Shown one piece after another: positions 7,251 through 15,286 of a stretch of DNA of 33,673 nucleotides (position 1 is the stretch's first letter; each line of letters opens with the position of its first letter). Source of the DNA: Flavobacteriaceae bacterium. Its GTDB lineage: Bacteria; Bacteroidota; Bacteroidia; Flavobacteriales; Flavobacteriaceae. The position numbers were made by a program, and so were the translations under genes. The stretch spans positions 1-33,673 of the forward strand of contig JABSPM010000074.1 in NCBI GenBank assembly GCA_013215095.1, read 5' to 3'. The notes beneath the pieces are model-generated. The model did no database searches, had not been told where the DNA came from, and saw only the letters and a list, made by a program, of their open reading frames with translations.

Positions 7251-7341
7251 CGCCCTCGTGCTTGGGACTTAAACCCTATGGGATATTATTCTAAAAAGAA
7301 CTATATTTACCATTCGAGGCACACACACTGTATATTATATG
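7251..7341 (+). repeat. Interspersed repeat copy A
   Basis: About 90 bp aligns with 32429-32521. The shared blocks are CCTCGT, ACTTAAACCCTATGG, ACTATATTTA and ACACACAC, plus a TGTATATTA block. By eye roughly three quarters of positions match. In both places it lies directly upstream of an accessory gene, so it may be a portable promoter or the end of a mobile cassette. The core TATATTTA is close to the TAnnTTTG promoter element. Confidence 0.6.
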
Positions 7342-7394
7342 AAATCATAGCTGCCTAACTGCTAGCTACGCCTCATATACTAAATGCTGTGTGT
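7321..7394. repeat. Imperfect 21-bp inverted repeat around the CrtA-like gene start
   Basis: The arm at 7321-7341 pairs with the arm at 7374-7394 at about 15 of 21 positions (ACACACA/TGTGTGT outside, TATATG/CATATA inside). The loop contains GCCTAAC and TAGCTA motifs. The right arm covers the ATG at 7384. It could be a recombination site or a hairpin affecting translation. Confidence 0.4.
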
Positions 7395-8145
7395 AATTAG
7401 ATTAGAAGAACCGCATAGAACAAATAATTCAATCAAAATCAAAGTGAGCATATTCTCTTATCATTTAGTCAAACTTCCTTTTTTTGTTGCGGTGAAAGGA
7501 ATGTTCTCGAATCCAATTTCTAAGAATACAAAAGGACTGATACACTCTGAATATATGACGGCAATGACCCTAGGTTCTCCAATTTTTTCTCCCTCAAGAG
7601 TTTTAATAGGTCAAGTAGCAGTTTTTATGCAATGGGAAAATGAAAATGTACTTGAAAACTATTTAGAGCAGGACAGTTTTGGAAGAATTTTAGCAAAAGG
7701 TTGGCATGTGCGTTTGTCTTTTATTAGAGAATGGGGAAAGTTTAGCGGATTCAAAATACCAAATGATAAAAACCAATTAGAAAGCTCATATTCTCGTGTT
7801 GTTGCTGTTACAATAGCAAGAATGAAACCTTTGGCAGTTCCTAGATTTATACATTGGGGAAGACCCGTTGAAAAGCTGGTTAGAGACCATCCAGGAACAA
7901 CTCTATCTTTAGCCTCAGTTAAGTTCCCTAACACAGTATCAACCTTTTCAATTTGGAAATCTGAAAAAGAAATGACCAATATGGTACATGGTCACAGTAA
8001 AGTAGAAAAACCGAAAAGGCATTCAAACGCAATGAAAGAAAGGGAAAGAAAGAACTTTCATTTTGAGTTTACCACTCTTCGATTTAAGCCTTTAGCAGAG
8101 TTCGGAAAATGGAAAGGTCAATCGAATTTTATTCCCAGTAATTAA
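7384..8145 (+). CDS. Spheroidene monooxygenase (CrtA)-like protein
   Basis: The protein resembles the CrtA/spheroidene monooxygenase-like family. It has an N-terminal region ending in a QVAVFMQWENE-type strand, then TIARMKPLAVPRFIHWGRPV, and near residue 190 the characteristic VSTFSIWKSEKEMTNMVHG. The C-terminal TLRFKPLAEFGKWKG matches the family ending. Members bind heme and act on carotenoids, but many homologues lie in genomes without a spheroidene pathway, so the substrate here is unknown. The start is uncertain: ATG 7384 lies in an inverted repeat, and GTG 7444 would remove about 20 residues with no clear role. It runs three bases before the next frame, so the two genes form an operon. 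No carotenoid genes are visible in the window. Confidence 0.65.
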   Translation: MLCVIRLEEPHRTNNSIKIKVSIFSYHLVKLPFFVAVKGMFSNPISKNTKGLIHSEYMTAMTLGSPIFSPSRVLIGQVAVFMQWENENVLENYLEQDSFGRILAKGWHVRLSFIREWGKFSGFKIPNDKNQLESSYSRVVAVTIARMKPLAVPRFIHWGRPVEKLVRDHPGTTLSLASVKFPNTVSTFSIWKSEKEMTNMVHGHSKVEKPKRHSNAMKERERKNFHFEFTTLRFKPLAEFGKWKGQSNFIPSN

Positions 8146-8160
8146 ACCTTGATTGTGGAA

Positions 8161-9030
8161 ATGGGAATAGCTAGAAAAAATCAAAGCATTCAAGATTGGA
8201 TTACTCAACAATGGGTCATACTGTTTGGGCAGCGGATTGACAATAAGAATTATCAATGGCTTTTAGGACCATTTGGCGGAACAAATGGAATCGGGACAAA
8301 ATTCATTGAGCAATTAGCTAAAGATGAGAGTTTAGTCCTTGATAGCCAAAGAAAAAACAGAGGGCTACTTGATTCAATTCTAAATCTAGGACTGCCAGAA
8401 ACTGAACTAAAGAGACTATCTCCAGAAGTAATTGACTTCTATGAAAACACATCAAATTATGATCTACAGCTAAAAGCAAGATGGAATTCTATATTCAAAA
8501 GTTTTGGCTTGTTAGTGAGAATGATTTTCAGTAGAAGAATTGAACAACTAAATGTTCCAATTCAAAACCTAGAAGAAGGATCAGGCCTCACCAACGAAAT
8601 AATTAAACTACATGATTCTAAAACAAATGAAGTCAAAAGAACAATTTGGCTTAGAACCTTTAAATCAACAGGCCAAGTAGTTTACTCAGGAGTTTATGAA
8701 ACTTGTTCATTACCAAACAAACAGATTTGTATTAAAGCTATTTTTCCTTTACCAAATGGAAATGCCACAATAATCTTATCTCCTAAAATTGGTGAGAAAG
8801 GTGAACTCATTTTGGATTCATCGGGACAAAAAATTGGTGATAGCGGATTTTACTTTTTACTCAGGGATTCAAAAGGTCAATTATGGACCAAATTCATTAG
8901 GTCATTCAAGGACAAGTTAGTCGTCAGCTGCGAAAATGATAGAATTACAGCTATTCAAACTTTGACATTATGGAATTTAAAAGTTCTTGAATTTAAATAC
9001 GAAATAAAAAAACTACATACAATCGAGTAG
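8161..9030 (+). CDS. Hypothetical protein, partner of the CrtA-like gene
   Basis: This encodes a 289-residue soluble protein with no signal or membrane segments. I use the ATG at 8161; a TTG at 8149 is the only upstream option. The N-terminal half is helical, with QWVILFGQRID and a GPFGGTNGIG loop. The C-terminal half is beta-rich, with YSGVYETCSLPNKQICIKAIF, LPNGNATIILSPK and a final strand pair. I do not recognise the family. It is separated by only a few bases from the CrtA-like gene, so the two are probably co-transcribed and functionally linked. The codon use looks ordinary for the window; the surroundings look like acquired DNA. Confidence 0.55.
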   Translation: MGIARKNQSIQDWITQQWVILFGQRIDNKNYQWLLGPFGGTNGIGTKFIEQLAKDESLVLDSQRKNRGLLDSILNLGLPETELKRLSPEVIDFYENTSNYDLQLKARWNSIFKSFGLLVRMIFSRRIEQLNVPIQNLEEGSGLTNEIIKLHDSKTNEVKRTIWLRTFKSTGQVVYSGVYETCSLPNKQICIKAIFPLPNGNATIILSPKIGEKGELILDSSGQKIGDSGFYFLLRDSKGQLWTKFIRSFKDKLVVSCENDRITAIQTLTLWNLKVLEFKYEIKKLHTIE

Positions 9031-9406
9031 ACGACTCCGCCACTAAATAGCAGCGGAATGCGCCTCTCAAACCACTAAGCATACGAGTCTTATACTTGGG
9101 GGTTTCCTACCCATCTCCTAGAATGCGCTTTACACCATACTAGACTATTCTATACTTTAATAAAAGGCGATTTAGTGTCTATGCTTCTAAAATCAGCAAC
9201 ACATAAGCTCCTAGTTCCATTTCTAGAAAACAATATTATTTTCCATTTGAAAGCACCGTAAAATAAAAAGATGATTTTTTGCTTTACATAAACCAAAAAA
9301 TGGAGGCATAGCCACAACTATCTTTCTTTTTATTCGGAAAGAGAAAGGAGAAAAGGGTATTTTAATTGAGTAATTTAGGTGTAGAGATAGTATAATACAC
9401 ACAACA
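9031..9406. other. Non-coding stretch with small hairpins
   Basis: No gene is supported. Small structures include CCGC...GCGG near 9039-9058 and TGGG...CCCA near 9097-9113. It separates the accessory two-gene operon from the tRNA region and may include the end of an inserted element. Confidence 0.4.
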
Positions 9407-9438
9407 AAAAAGCCTCGCTATTTCTAGTAAGGCTTTTT
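9407..9438. terminator. Bidirectional terminator
   Basis: A perfect stem, AAAAAGCCT (9407-9415) with AGGCTTTTT (9430-9438), and a 14-nt loop give a T-run in both directions. It directly abuts the 17-nt copy of the tRNA-Arg 3' end at 9439, as if it were the original terminator of that tRNA. Confidence 0.75.
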
Positions 9439-9455
9439 GTGATCGCGACAGGATT
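9439..9455 (-). repeat. 17-nt copy of the tRNA-Arg 3' end (att-like)
   Basis: GTGATCGCGACAGGATT is identical to 9627-9643, which is the 3' part of the tRNA-Arg gene (T-arm and acceptor) read on the + strand. A partial tRNA 3' copy near an intact tRNA is the usual footprint of site-specific integration. Confidence 0.6.
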
Positions 9456-9565
9456 ATTTTATAATCCAAAGCGTTCCTCTTTGAAAATAATGGATTCTTT
9501 CAAATCGAATGATCCTGACAGCATTCCGTGCTTAAAATCAACAAAAGAATACTTCACTTTGTTCC

Positions 9566-9602
9566 AAAAAAGAAGCGAGCTTCATTTTTGAAACTCGCTT
9601 CT
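9566..9602 (-). terminator. Terminator of the tRNA operon
   Basis: On the minus strand a 9-bp stem (arms 9571-9579 and 9594-9602, AGAAGCGAG/CTCGCTTCT) is extended by an inner TTC/GAA pairing and followed by a T-run (A-run at 9566-9570 on +). It lies just downstream of tRNA-Arg in the direction of transcription. Confidence 0.8.
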
Positions 9603-9627
9603 ATTCAACTTTTTGTTGATTTATTCG

Positions 9628-9701
9628 TGATCGCGACAGGATTCGAACCTGTGACCGTCTGCTTAGAAGGCAGATGCTCTATCCAGCTGAGCTACGCGAC
9701 C
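9628..9701 (-). tRNA. tRNA-Arg (TCT)
   Basis: A full cloverleaf is readable on the minus strand. The acceptor is GGTCGCG paired with CGCGATC, with discriminator A. The anticodon loop CTTCTAA gives anticodon TCT, and the T-arm is CAGGTTCGAATCCTG. CCA is not encoded. It is the last of three tandem tRNAs, and its 3' end is duplicated at 9439-9455. Confidence 0.95.
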
Positions 9702-9707
9702 ATTGTG

Positions 9708-9782
9708 TCGGGGTGGCAGGATTCGAACCTGCGACCTCCGCGTCCCAAACGCGGCGCGATAACCGGGCTACGCTACACCCCG
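9708..9782 (-). tRNA. tRNA-Pro (TGG)
   Basis: On the minus strand the acceptor CGGGGTG pairs with CACCCCG, the anticodon stem-loop is CCGCG-TTTGGGA-CGCGG (anticodon TGG), and the T-arm is GCAGGTTCGAATCCTGC. CCA is not encoded. It lies 6 nt from tRNA-Arg, so both are processed from one transcript. Confidence 0.95.
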
Positions 9783-9803
9783 AAACTGGTTATCTCTATT
9801 TTG

Positions 9804-9887
9804 CGGAGAGACGGGGATTCGAACCCCGGCAACACTTACGCGTTGACAGATTAGCAATCTGCTCCATTACCACTCTGGCACCTCTCC
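9804..9887 (-). tRNA. tRNA-Ser (GCT)
   Basis: On the minus strand the acceptor GGAGAGG pairs with TCTCTCC. The anticodon loop TTGCTAA gives GCT, and there is a class II variable arm around AACGCGTAAGTGTT. The length of 84 nt fits Ser. It is the first tRNA of the Ser-Pro-Arg cluster, about 100 nt downstream of the stop of pgpH. Confidence 0.95.
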
Positions 9888-9987
9888 TATTTTCTTTTAA
9901 AGAACATCACATTGTTTCTCAAATGCGGATGCAAATGTAAACTATCAAATCAAATGAAACAAATGAAATTTAGACTTTTTTTACTTT

Positions 9988-12036
9988 TTATTCTGGATAT
10001 TCAATTCTCAAATGGTATATGTTTGCTAACTTGTGCTTTAGTACTTTTTTTATTGATTCAATTTCTTTAAAAGTGATGTCGGCATTTAAAAATTGATGAT
10101 TCTCAATTTGCTTATTTATGGTATTTTCAACTAAGCTGTCTATTTTTATAGACGATGGCTCTTTTAAACTCTTTGACGCCGCTTCTACACTATCGCACAT
10201 CATTAATATAGCTGTCTCTTTACTAAATGGTGCTGGTCCAGGATACATAAAATCTTTAGGATCTACATCATCATAAATATTACGTGCTGCATTATAAAAA
10301 TAATATACTACACTTGTTCCATGGTGCGTTCTTATAAAATCTATAACACGATCTGGTAAATTATTTTTCTTAGCAATCTCAATGCCTTCGATAACATGAC
10401 TAATTATAATATCTGTACTTTCCTTTGAAGATAATTCATCATGAGGATTGATACCTGTAGATTGATTTTCTATAAAAAAGGTTGGATTATTCATTTTACC
10501 AATGTCATGATACAAAGCACCAACTCTTACCAACATCGCATTCGCATCAATTTCATTAGCTGCTGCTTCTGCCAAATTAGCAACATTTAAAGAATGATGA
10601 AAAGTTCCTGGTGCTCTATTAGATAATTCTTTCAATAGTTTCGTATTGGTATCAGAAAGCTCAAGTAAAGATACATCAGAAACCAATCCAAATATCTTTT
10701 CGTAGGCATATATCAATGGCTGAACAAATAACGTTGCTAATCCGCATAAAACAAATAACAAGAACGTTTCCCAATTTAAACTGTCGATACTTCCTTCATG
10801 TATTACAAAAAACGCAAAATACGCAACGATATATACCACAGTAATTTGACCTACAGAAATAAAAAGGTTGGCACGCTTATATAGTTCAGATACAGTTAAA
10901 ATGGTTACAATTCCTGCTATAATTTGCAAAAACATGTATTCATAGTTATTGGGTACCACAAAACCCAAAAGTAAAACGGTAATTACGTGTGCAAACAAAC
11001 CTAGCCTTGCATCAAAAAATGCCTTTAAAACTAAAGGTAAAATACAAAGCGGTACAATGTAAATGTAGTTTGAATCGTAATTTACAACCAAGGTAGTTAA
11101 CAACACCATTAAAATAATATTGAAGAATATAAAGGTCACCTTAGTATTATTTTCAAAAACTGAATTTCTATACTTTCTTAAGAACAATAGTAACATTAAT
11201 AAAGCTAAAGCTACCAACAAGGTATAAGCTCCTAGTATCCAATTATAATTTGCAGCACTCCAAACTTGTGATTTGTATTCAGACTCTAAAGATTGTAAAA
11301 TTTTATACTTATCCCCCTCTACAATTTCTCCTTTAGATATAATTAAGGTTTCTCTACTAATACTTCCTCTTACCGCAGAGACTTTCCCAAGTTCTTCCTC
11401 CAATGAGCCTTGGGTGAAATCTTGATCCAAAACAAGATTGTCTGAGACCAAATCAAAAAACAACTCTATAAATTCATTCGCATACAATTGCACATTAAGC
11501 ACACCCGTTTTACGTTCTATAAAAGATCTTAATTGTTCTGGACGTAATAAATTACCATAAGTTGTCCTTAGCTTTTCCGACCGATTTTCAAGAATAACAA
11601 CTTGTTTGTGTTTGTCATAGTTATAATTCTTATCTAAAACACCAAATTGATAAATATCATTTAAAATCGTTGCACCACTTTTGTATAAAACATGCCTTTG
11701 TATACTTGGAATAGTATCCTCAAAAACGGTATTAAACTTATCCGTATAACTGTTCTTTATCTGCGTATAAACCTCTGTATTAGAATTGAAATAGAGTGTA
11801 GAATTTTGCTCTATTTGTCGTTTCTCATTTTCAATTTCCGAAGTCGTTTTTTTTATTGCGAAATCAAAAGGTGCATAGAGGTGTTCTGATTGCCAAGGTT
11901 TTCCTTTCTCAAAACTGTATCTAAACTTTCCACTAGTGGGAAAGAAATATACAATTAAAAATGTCGTTGCTATAAATAATAAAACCTTATAAATCAGTGA
12001 GTGATTTCTATATAGCTTATTTATAAAATCTTTCAT
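9988..12036 (-). CDS. pgpH: 7TM-HD family phosphohydrolase, PgpH-type c-di-AMP phosphodiesterase
   Basis: This 682-residue protein matches the usual length of bacterial 7TMR-HD proteins. It has one N-terminal membrane helix (about 16-33), then an extracytoplasmic 7TMR-HDED domain (about 35-265), then a block of seven membrane helices (about 268-455). The cytoplasmic HD domain follows. The metal-binding residues are visible: FHHSLNVANLAEA near 480, the HD pair in GALYHDIGKM near 509, and a second His pair in RTHHGT near 571. In the family this domain hydrolyses cyclic di-AMP, which controls turgor and cell-wall balance; that activity is inferred here. A TAnnTTTG-type -7 box lies about 20 nt upstream of the start. 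It is monocistronic, with tRNAs following downstream. Confidence 0.9.
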   Translation of the reverse strand: MKDFINKLYRNHSLIYKVLLFIATTFLIVYFFPTSGKFRYSFEKGKPWQSEHLYAPFDFAIKKTTSEIENEKRQIEQNSTLYFNSNTEVYTQIKNSYTDKFNTVFEDTIPSIQRHVLYKSGATILNDIYQFGVLDKNYNYDKHKQVVILENRSEKLRTTYGNLLRPEQLRSFIERKTGVLNVQLYANEFIELFFDLVSDNLVLDQDFTQGSLEEELGKVSAVRGSISRETLIISKGEIVEGDKYKILQSLESEYKSQVWSAANYNWILGAYTLLVALALLMLLLFLRKYRNSVFENNTKVTFIFFNIILMVLLTTLVVNYDSNYIYIVPLCILPLVLKAFFDARLGLFAHVITVLLLGFVVPNNYEYMFLQIIAGIVTILTVSELYKRANLFISVGQITVVYIVAYFAFFVIHEGSIDSLNWETFLLFVLCGLATLFVQPLIYAYEKIFGLVSDVSLLELSDTNTKLLKELSNRAPGTFHHSLNVANLAEAAANEIDANAMLVRVGALYHDIGKMNNPTFFIENQSTGINPHDELSSKESTDIIISHVIEGIEIAKKNNLPDRVIDFIRTHHGTSVVYYFYNAARNIYDDVDPKDFMYPGPAPFSKETAILMMCDSVEAASKSLKEPSSIKIDSLVENTINKQIENHQFLNADITFKEIESIKKVLKHKLANIYHLRIEYPE

Positions 12037-12056
12037 GAAGTATTTTAAGAGTATTT

Positions 12057-12064
12057 CAAAAGTA
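12057..12064 (-). promoter_or_regulatory. -7 box of pgpH
   Basis: The minus strand reads TACTTTTG, matching the Bacteroidetes -7 consensus TAnnTTTG, 20 nt upstream of the ATG. No clear -33 TTG is seen at the expected spacing. Confidence 0.45.
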
Positions 12065-12245
12065 GTAAAAAAGCATTTGTCATAAGTTGGCTATCACCTT
12101 AAAATTATCAACTATCTCTTCTAAAGGGATAAAAACAATAAGTTTTTAATGTATAAATAACTAAAACTGCTTGAAATTTTGAATGTTCTAAGTACAAAAA
12201 AACAAGACTACTCTAACAACAGCGTGATGAAAAGATACTAATAAA

Positions 12246-12430
12246 GAAGATACAAAATGGCTTTAGTGCTCCTATTTTTTTACTTTTCAAAAGTAAAGAA
12301 CCTAATCACGATATTTAAAAGAGATGATTATTGCTGATTTAAAATTAAAAGTGGTTTAAACAATTATCTGGCTAATATCGAAATCCTAATTCTGATGATG
12401 ACAACACTAAAGCCATTTTGTAACATCTTC
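12246..12430. repeat. 185-bp MITE-like inverted-repeat element
   Basis: Perfect 17-bp arms (12252-12268 and 12405-12421, ACAAAATGGCTTTAGTG and its complement) are extended outward by GAAGAT/ATCTTC with a 3-nt offset. The interior is AT-rich and non-coding, with a 19-bp internal palindrome at 12279-12297 (TTTACTTTT-c-AAAAGTAAA). It fills most of the gap between two divergent genes and resembles a non-autonomous mobile element. Confidence 0.5.
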
Positions 12431-12650
12431 GTTTATGAGCTATGGTAGCCTTATTTTTATGATACCAGACCTTGAGTTCTGCCCCATTTATTCACCTGTA
12501 ATATAATTTTAATACAGAGTACTATACACCTATCTTAGAAAGACTTTATAAGTTCTCTCTCTAAAACTTTAAGTTACTGTTTGTGTGTTGGTCATTTTTT
12601 TTGGCATGATGCTTGTTGTTATAAACATATCTATTCAAAAACGAACAATT

Positions 12651-13730
12651 ATGAGACATTTCATTTACATATTATCAGTGTTCTGTAGCATAGGGAGCCT
12701 TTCTTTTGCTTCAACTCAACCGAGTACTACTCATTCTAAAACATCATTTGTTACAGATTATGGCAATTCTTTTATTTTTGTTGAACAAGGTGTTGAATTT
12801 GCAGTATTTCCTGATGGACAATTTGATTTCAACGTAGAGTGCTATGCGCCTAACTATTCTGCTAACCTTAATTTTAATGGTGCAAGCATTAGTTTTAATA
12901 CTGGACATAGTTATGATGCTTACGTTCAATATGATGATTTTGGAGCCGTAATTCAGATTGAAAACGTTCCGATTTACTATGACTATTTTGGTCGTATAAC
13001 TCAGGCTGGTGATGTTCGTATCAGATACAACCGCAACGGTTATATTAGAAATGTTGGTGGACTTTACATACACTATAATCGTTATAACAATTATTCGCAT
13101 TCTACAGGATTTATAAACATCTATAATAGACATTACGTTTATAGACCTTGGCATAGCTATTATGTGATTCCTAGAGTAGATTTATGTGTGCTTTTTGGAA
13201 CACCATACAGACAATATTATACCCCAATAAGACATACTTATTATAGACCTTATAGAAACAACTTTCGTCCAAGAATAAGTTCTCATACGGCACGTAGAGA
13301 CCGACGCATAACCTCAAGGACAAGACGCAGCGACAGGTACAGACAGCAATCACCAACAAGACGCAGTAATAGTGTTGCGAGCACTAGCAGACCTAAAGTT
13401 AGACATGAAAGAGATACAAAATTTACGCGTAGAGATGGGGTTAATTCTCAGTCAAGACCAATGGTAAGAAATGATAGAAACAGAGGCATACATAGCAAAC
13501 CTATGATTAGTAGAACAGAACGAAATAATCGTATAAAACCTCATGTAAATGCTCAACAACGCCAAAAAATAACGCAAAGCGAGCGCAGAAAAACAAAAAG
13601 AACTATAAGTAGGCAACCCCAAAGCTCAACAAAGACGACACGCACAAGACGTTCTACAAATTCTCAAAGACGTATGGCAACCTCGCCATCAAAACGAAAA
13701 CAAACTTTAACTCGAAGTTCTTCAAGATAG
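12651..13730 (+). CDS. Exported protein with a long Arg/Ser-rich tail
   Basis: I start at the ATG at 12651 because a signal peptide follows directly (cleavage near SLSFA, residue 20-21); an upstream TTG would only bury it. Residues about 30-180 form a Tyr/Asn/Gly-rich beta-strand region with imperfect repeats of the form YxxxGxIxxxxxxxIxYN (for example GDVRIRYNRNGYIRNVGG). A Tyr/Arg/His-rich linker follows. From about residue 207 to the end at 359 the sequence is extremely basic, dominated by Arg, Ser, Thr and Gln with many RRS, TRR and SR pairs. I do not recognise a family with known function. The tail could bind nucleic acid, polyanionic polysaccharide or lipopolysaccharide outside the cell. 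The frame is intact and ends 50 nt before a terminator. Confidence 0.7.
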   Translation: MRHFIYILSVFCSIGSLSFASTQPSTTHSKTSFVTDYGNSFIFVEQGVEFAVFPDGQFDFNVECYAPNYSANLNFNGASISFNTGHSYDAYVQYDDFGAVIQIENVPIYYDYFGRITQAGDVRIRYNRNGYIRNVGGLYIHYNRYNNYSHSTGFINIYNRHYVYRPWHSYYVIPRVDLCVLFGTPYRQYYTPIRHTYYRPYRNNFRPRISSHTARRDRRITSRTRRSDRYRQQSPTRRSNSVASTSRPKVRHERDTKFTRRDGVNSQSRPMVRNDRNRGIHSKPMISRTERNNRIKPHVNAQQRQKITQSERRKTKRTISRQPQSSTKTTRTRRSTNSQRRMATSPSKRKQTLTRSSSR

Positions 13731-13781
13731 AGAACTTCAAAACGAAGTAGAATGTAATTTATAATTTAGTTGGTTAGTTCA

Positions 13782-13822
13782 AAATCCTGTTAAGTGCTTC
13801 TTCACACTTGCAGGATTTTTTT
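13782..13822. terminator. Terminator between convergent genes
   Basis: AAATCCTG (13782-13789) pairs with CAGGATTT (13811 onward), an inner AAGTG pairs with CACTT, and a T-run follows. It ends the Arg/Ser-rich gene on the + strand and lies at the end of the flippase gene on the - strand. Confidence 0.75.
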
Positions 13823-15286
13823 CTAGAAACGCTTTAGTTGTGTATCTATAAGTTTAGATATATCTTCACTAAAATTCATTTTATAAACAACAAACAAATA
13901 ACACAATCCTATTGCAAAAGATTTTAGAGTAATATTTAAAATAGGGTGAAATGATAACTCCCAGAAATAAAATAATCCAAGAAAAACAAAAATCAGAATA
14001 AAGGCCTTAAAAGTTGCTGCTGTAAAAGGTATCATCCCAAATTTAAAATACACAAAACTAAGTTTGATAACATTATAAGTCAGAATAGAGATAAACGTAG
14101 CTAAAGCAGCACCCTCATATTCATAAATAGGAATGAGCCATAAATTTAATACTACAGCGGTTAGAGCTATAAGCACACCAAAGAACAATGCCATTTTATA
14201 ATAATTACTATTAAATAAAATAGCATTATTATTTCCCATCAAGTTATCTGATAATTTCGCTATTCCGACCAACAGAACAACTATTAACCCCCCTGTATAT
14301 TGTTCTGGTATCAACACATACAACTGGTTAATATTAACCATGATTAATAAGAATATAAAACCACTAATTATAAATAAATTAAGTGAGCTTTTTTTATACA
14401 ATGTATCTAATTCTGCGTATTTATTTTCATTGAGTAATTGTGCCGTCAATGGGTTTGTAATTTGATACATCGATCGTGCAGGAACACTAATCACAGTCGC
14501 AATAAATATGGCCACTGAATAGTAGGCTACTTTTTCTATTTCTATAAACTGTCCCAACATAAACTTATCTACATCCAATATTACAGTTGCTATTGAACCA
14601 GCAATAATAATTAATGCCGAATATTTTATGATTTCTACAAAATTATGCAATCTGCTCCATTGAAAAACTGGCTTTCTTACATAATAGGCGTAGAGTTTCA
14701 TCAGTAACATTCGTAAAAAATAAACACCGACAACTGAATATATGAATTGATTTACAGTAAGCCATTTAAAGTATAAACAAACCAATAAAATAGATATTCC
14801 TATTCTGTGAAAGACTTCTTTCATGAAGTTTCCAAAAACACTATTGAGGTGAACTTTTGTCCATGCATAAAAAATTTCAAAATAGGCAAATGCTATTGCA
14901 GCGATATATATCAACCAAACATAGTCTTTAATTATAATATTTCTTTGAGACAAATAATTTGCAATAAGTTCATATATGAAATGTCCAAAAAACCCTATTG
15001 GTATAATCATTAAAAGGGGTAAAAAAAGCATTAAGGTCAAAAAACTATTTATCTTAGTTTTGGATTTATAAGACGAATAAAACTTGATTAAGGTATTATG
15101 CACGCCAAAGGCGAATAATGGCATCAACATATTTGCTGTAGATAAAATATAAGCCATTAAACCGTAATATTGCTCAGTAATGAAGGCTTCATTGGTATAC
15201 AAAAACAAGGTATTAATGGCACCAAATCCAAACCCCAAATAGGTAATAATGGTATTTTTTAATGATTGACTTTGTACAACTCCCAT
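13823..15286 (-). CDS. Polysaccharide/lipid-linked oligosaccharide flippase (MOP superfamily)
   Basis: This 487-residue integral membrane protein has about a dozen hydrophobic helices spread along its length and short polar loops, typical of the Wzx/MVIM flippases of the MOP superfamily. Such proteins move lipid-linked sugars across the inner membrane for surface polysaccharide assembly. The length fits the family. Its ATG overlaps the stop of the upstream glycosyltransferase gene as TAATG at 15284-15288, so it is translated as the last gene of a three-gene unit. The pairing with a glycosyltransferase and a YfhO protein supports an envelope glycan role. The exact substrate cannot be read from the sequence. 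Confidence 0.8.
   Translation of the reverse strand: MGVVQSQSLKNTIITYLGFGFGAINTLFLYTNEAFITEQYYGLMAYILSTANMLMPLFAFGVHNTLIKFYSSYKSKTKINSFLTLMLFLPLLMIIPIGFFGHFIYELIANYLSQRNIIIKDYVWLIYIAAIAFAYFEIFYAWTKVHLNSVFGNFMKEVFHRIGISILLVCLYFKWLTVNQFIYSVVGVYFLRMLLMKLYAYYVRKPVFQWSRLHNFVEIIKYSALIIIAGSIATVILDVDKFMLGQFIEIEKVAYYSVAIFIATVISVPARSMYQITNPLTAQLLNENKYAELDTLYKKSSLNLFIISGFIFLLIMVNINQLYVLIPEQYTGGLIVVLLVGIAKLSDNLMGNNNAILFNSNYYKMALFFGVLIALTAVVLNLWLIPIYEYEGAALATFISILTYNVIKLSFVYFKFGMIPFTAATFKAFILIFVFLGLFYFWELSFHPILNITLKSFAIGLCYLFVVYKMNFSEDISKLIDTQLKRF

Noticed and set aside
7080-7260. Possible group II intron remnant
   Set aside because: A hairpin and balanced base composition suggested it, but no domain V with the AGC...GTTC pairing or reverse-transcriptase remnant was found.
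7340-7400. Integron attC site
   Set aside because: Only the RYYYAAC-like box (GCCTAAC) is present; no GTTRRRY partner at proper spacing and no integrase in the window.
7659-7979. Minus-strand 106-codon frame
   Set aside because: It is a shadow of the CrtA-like gene, which has family motifs in the + frame.
9528-9940. Two + strand open frames with ATGFEPVTV and DSNLRPPRP-type peptides
   Set aside because: They are translations of the antisense of tRNA-Arg, tRNA-Pro and tRNA-Ser; these peptides are well-known spurious products of tRNA genes.
12744-13359. Minus-strand frames inside the Arg/Ser-rich gene
   Set aside because: They are shadows of a compositionally biased gene with a clear signal peptide on the + strand.
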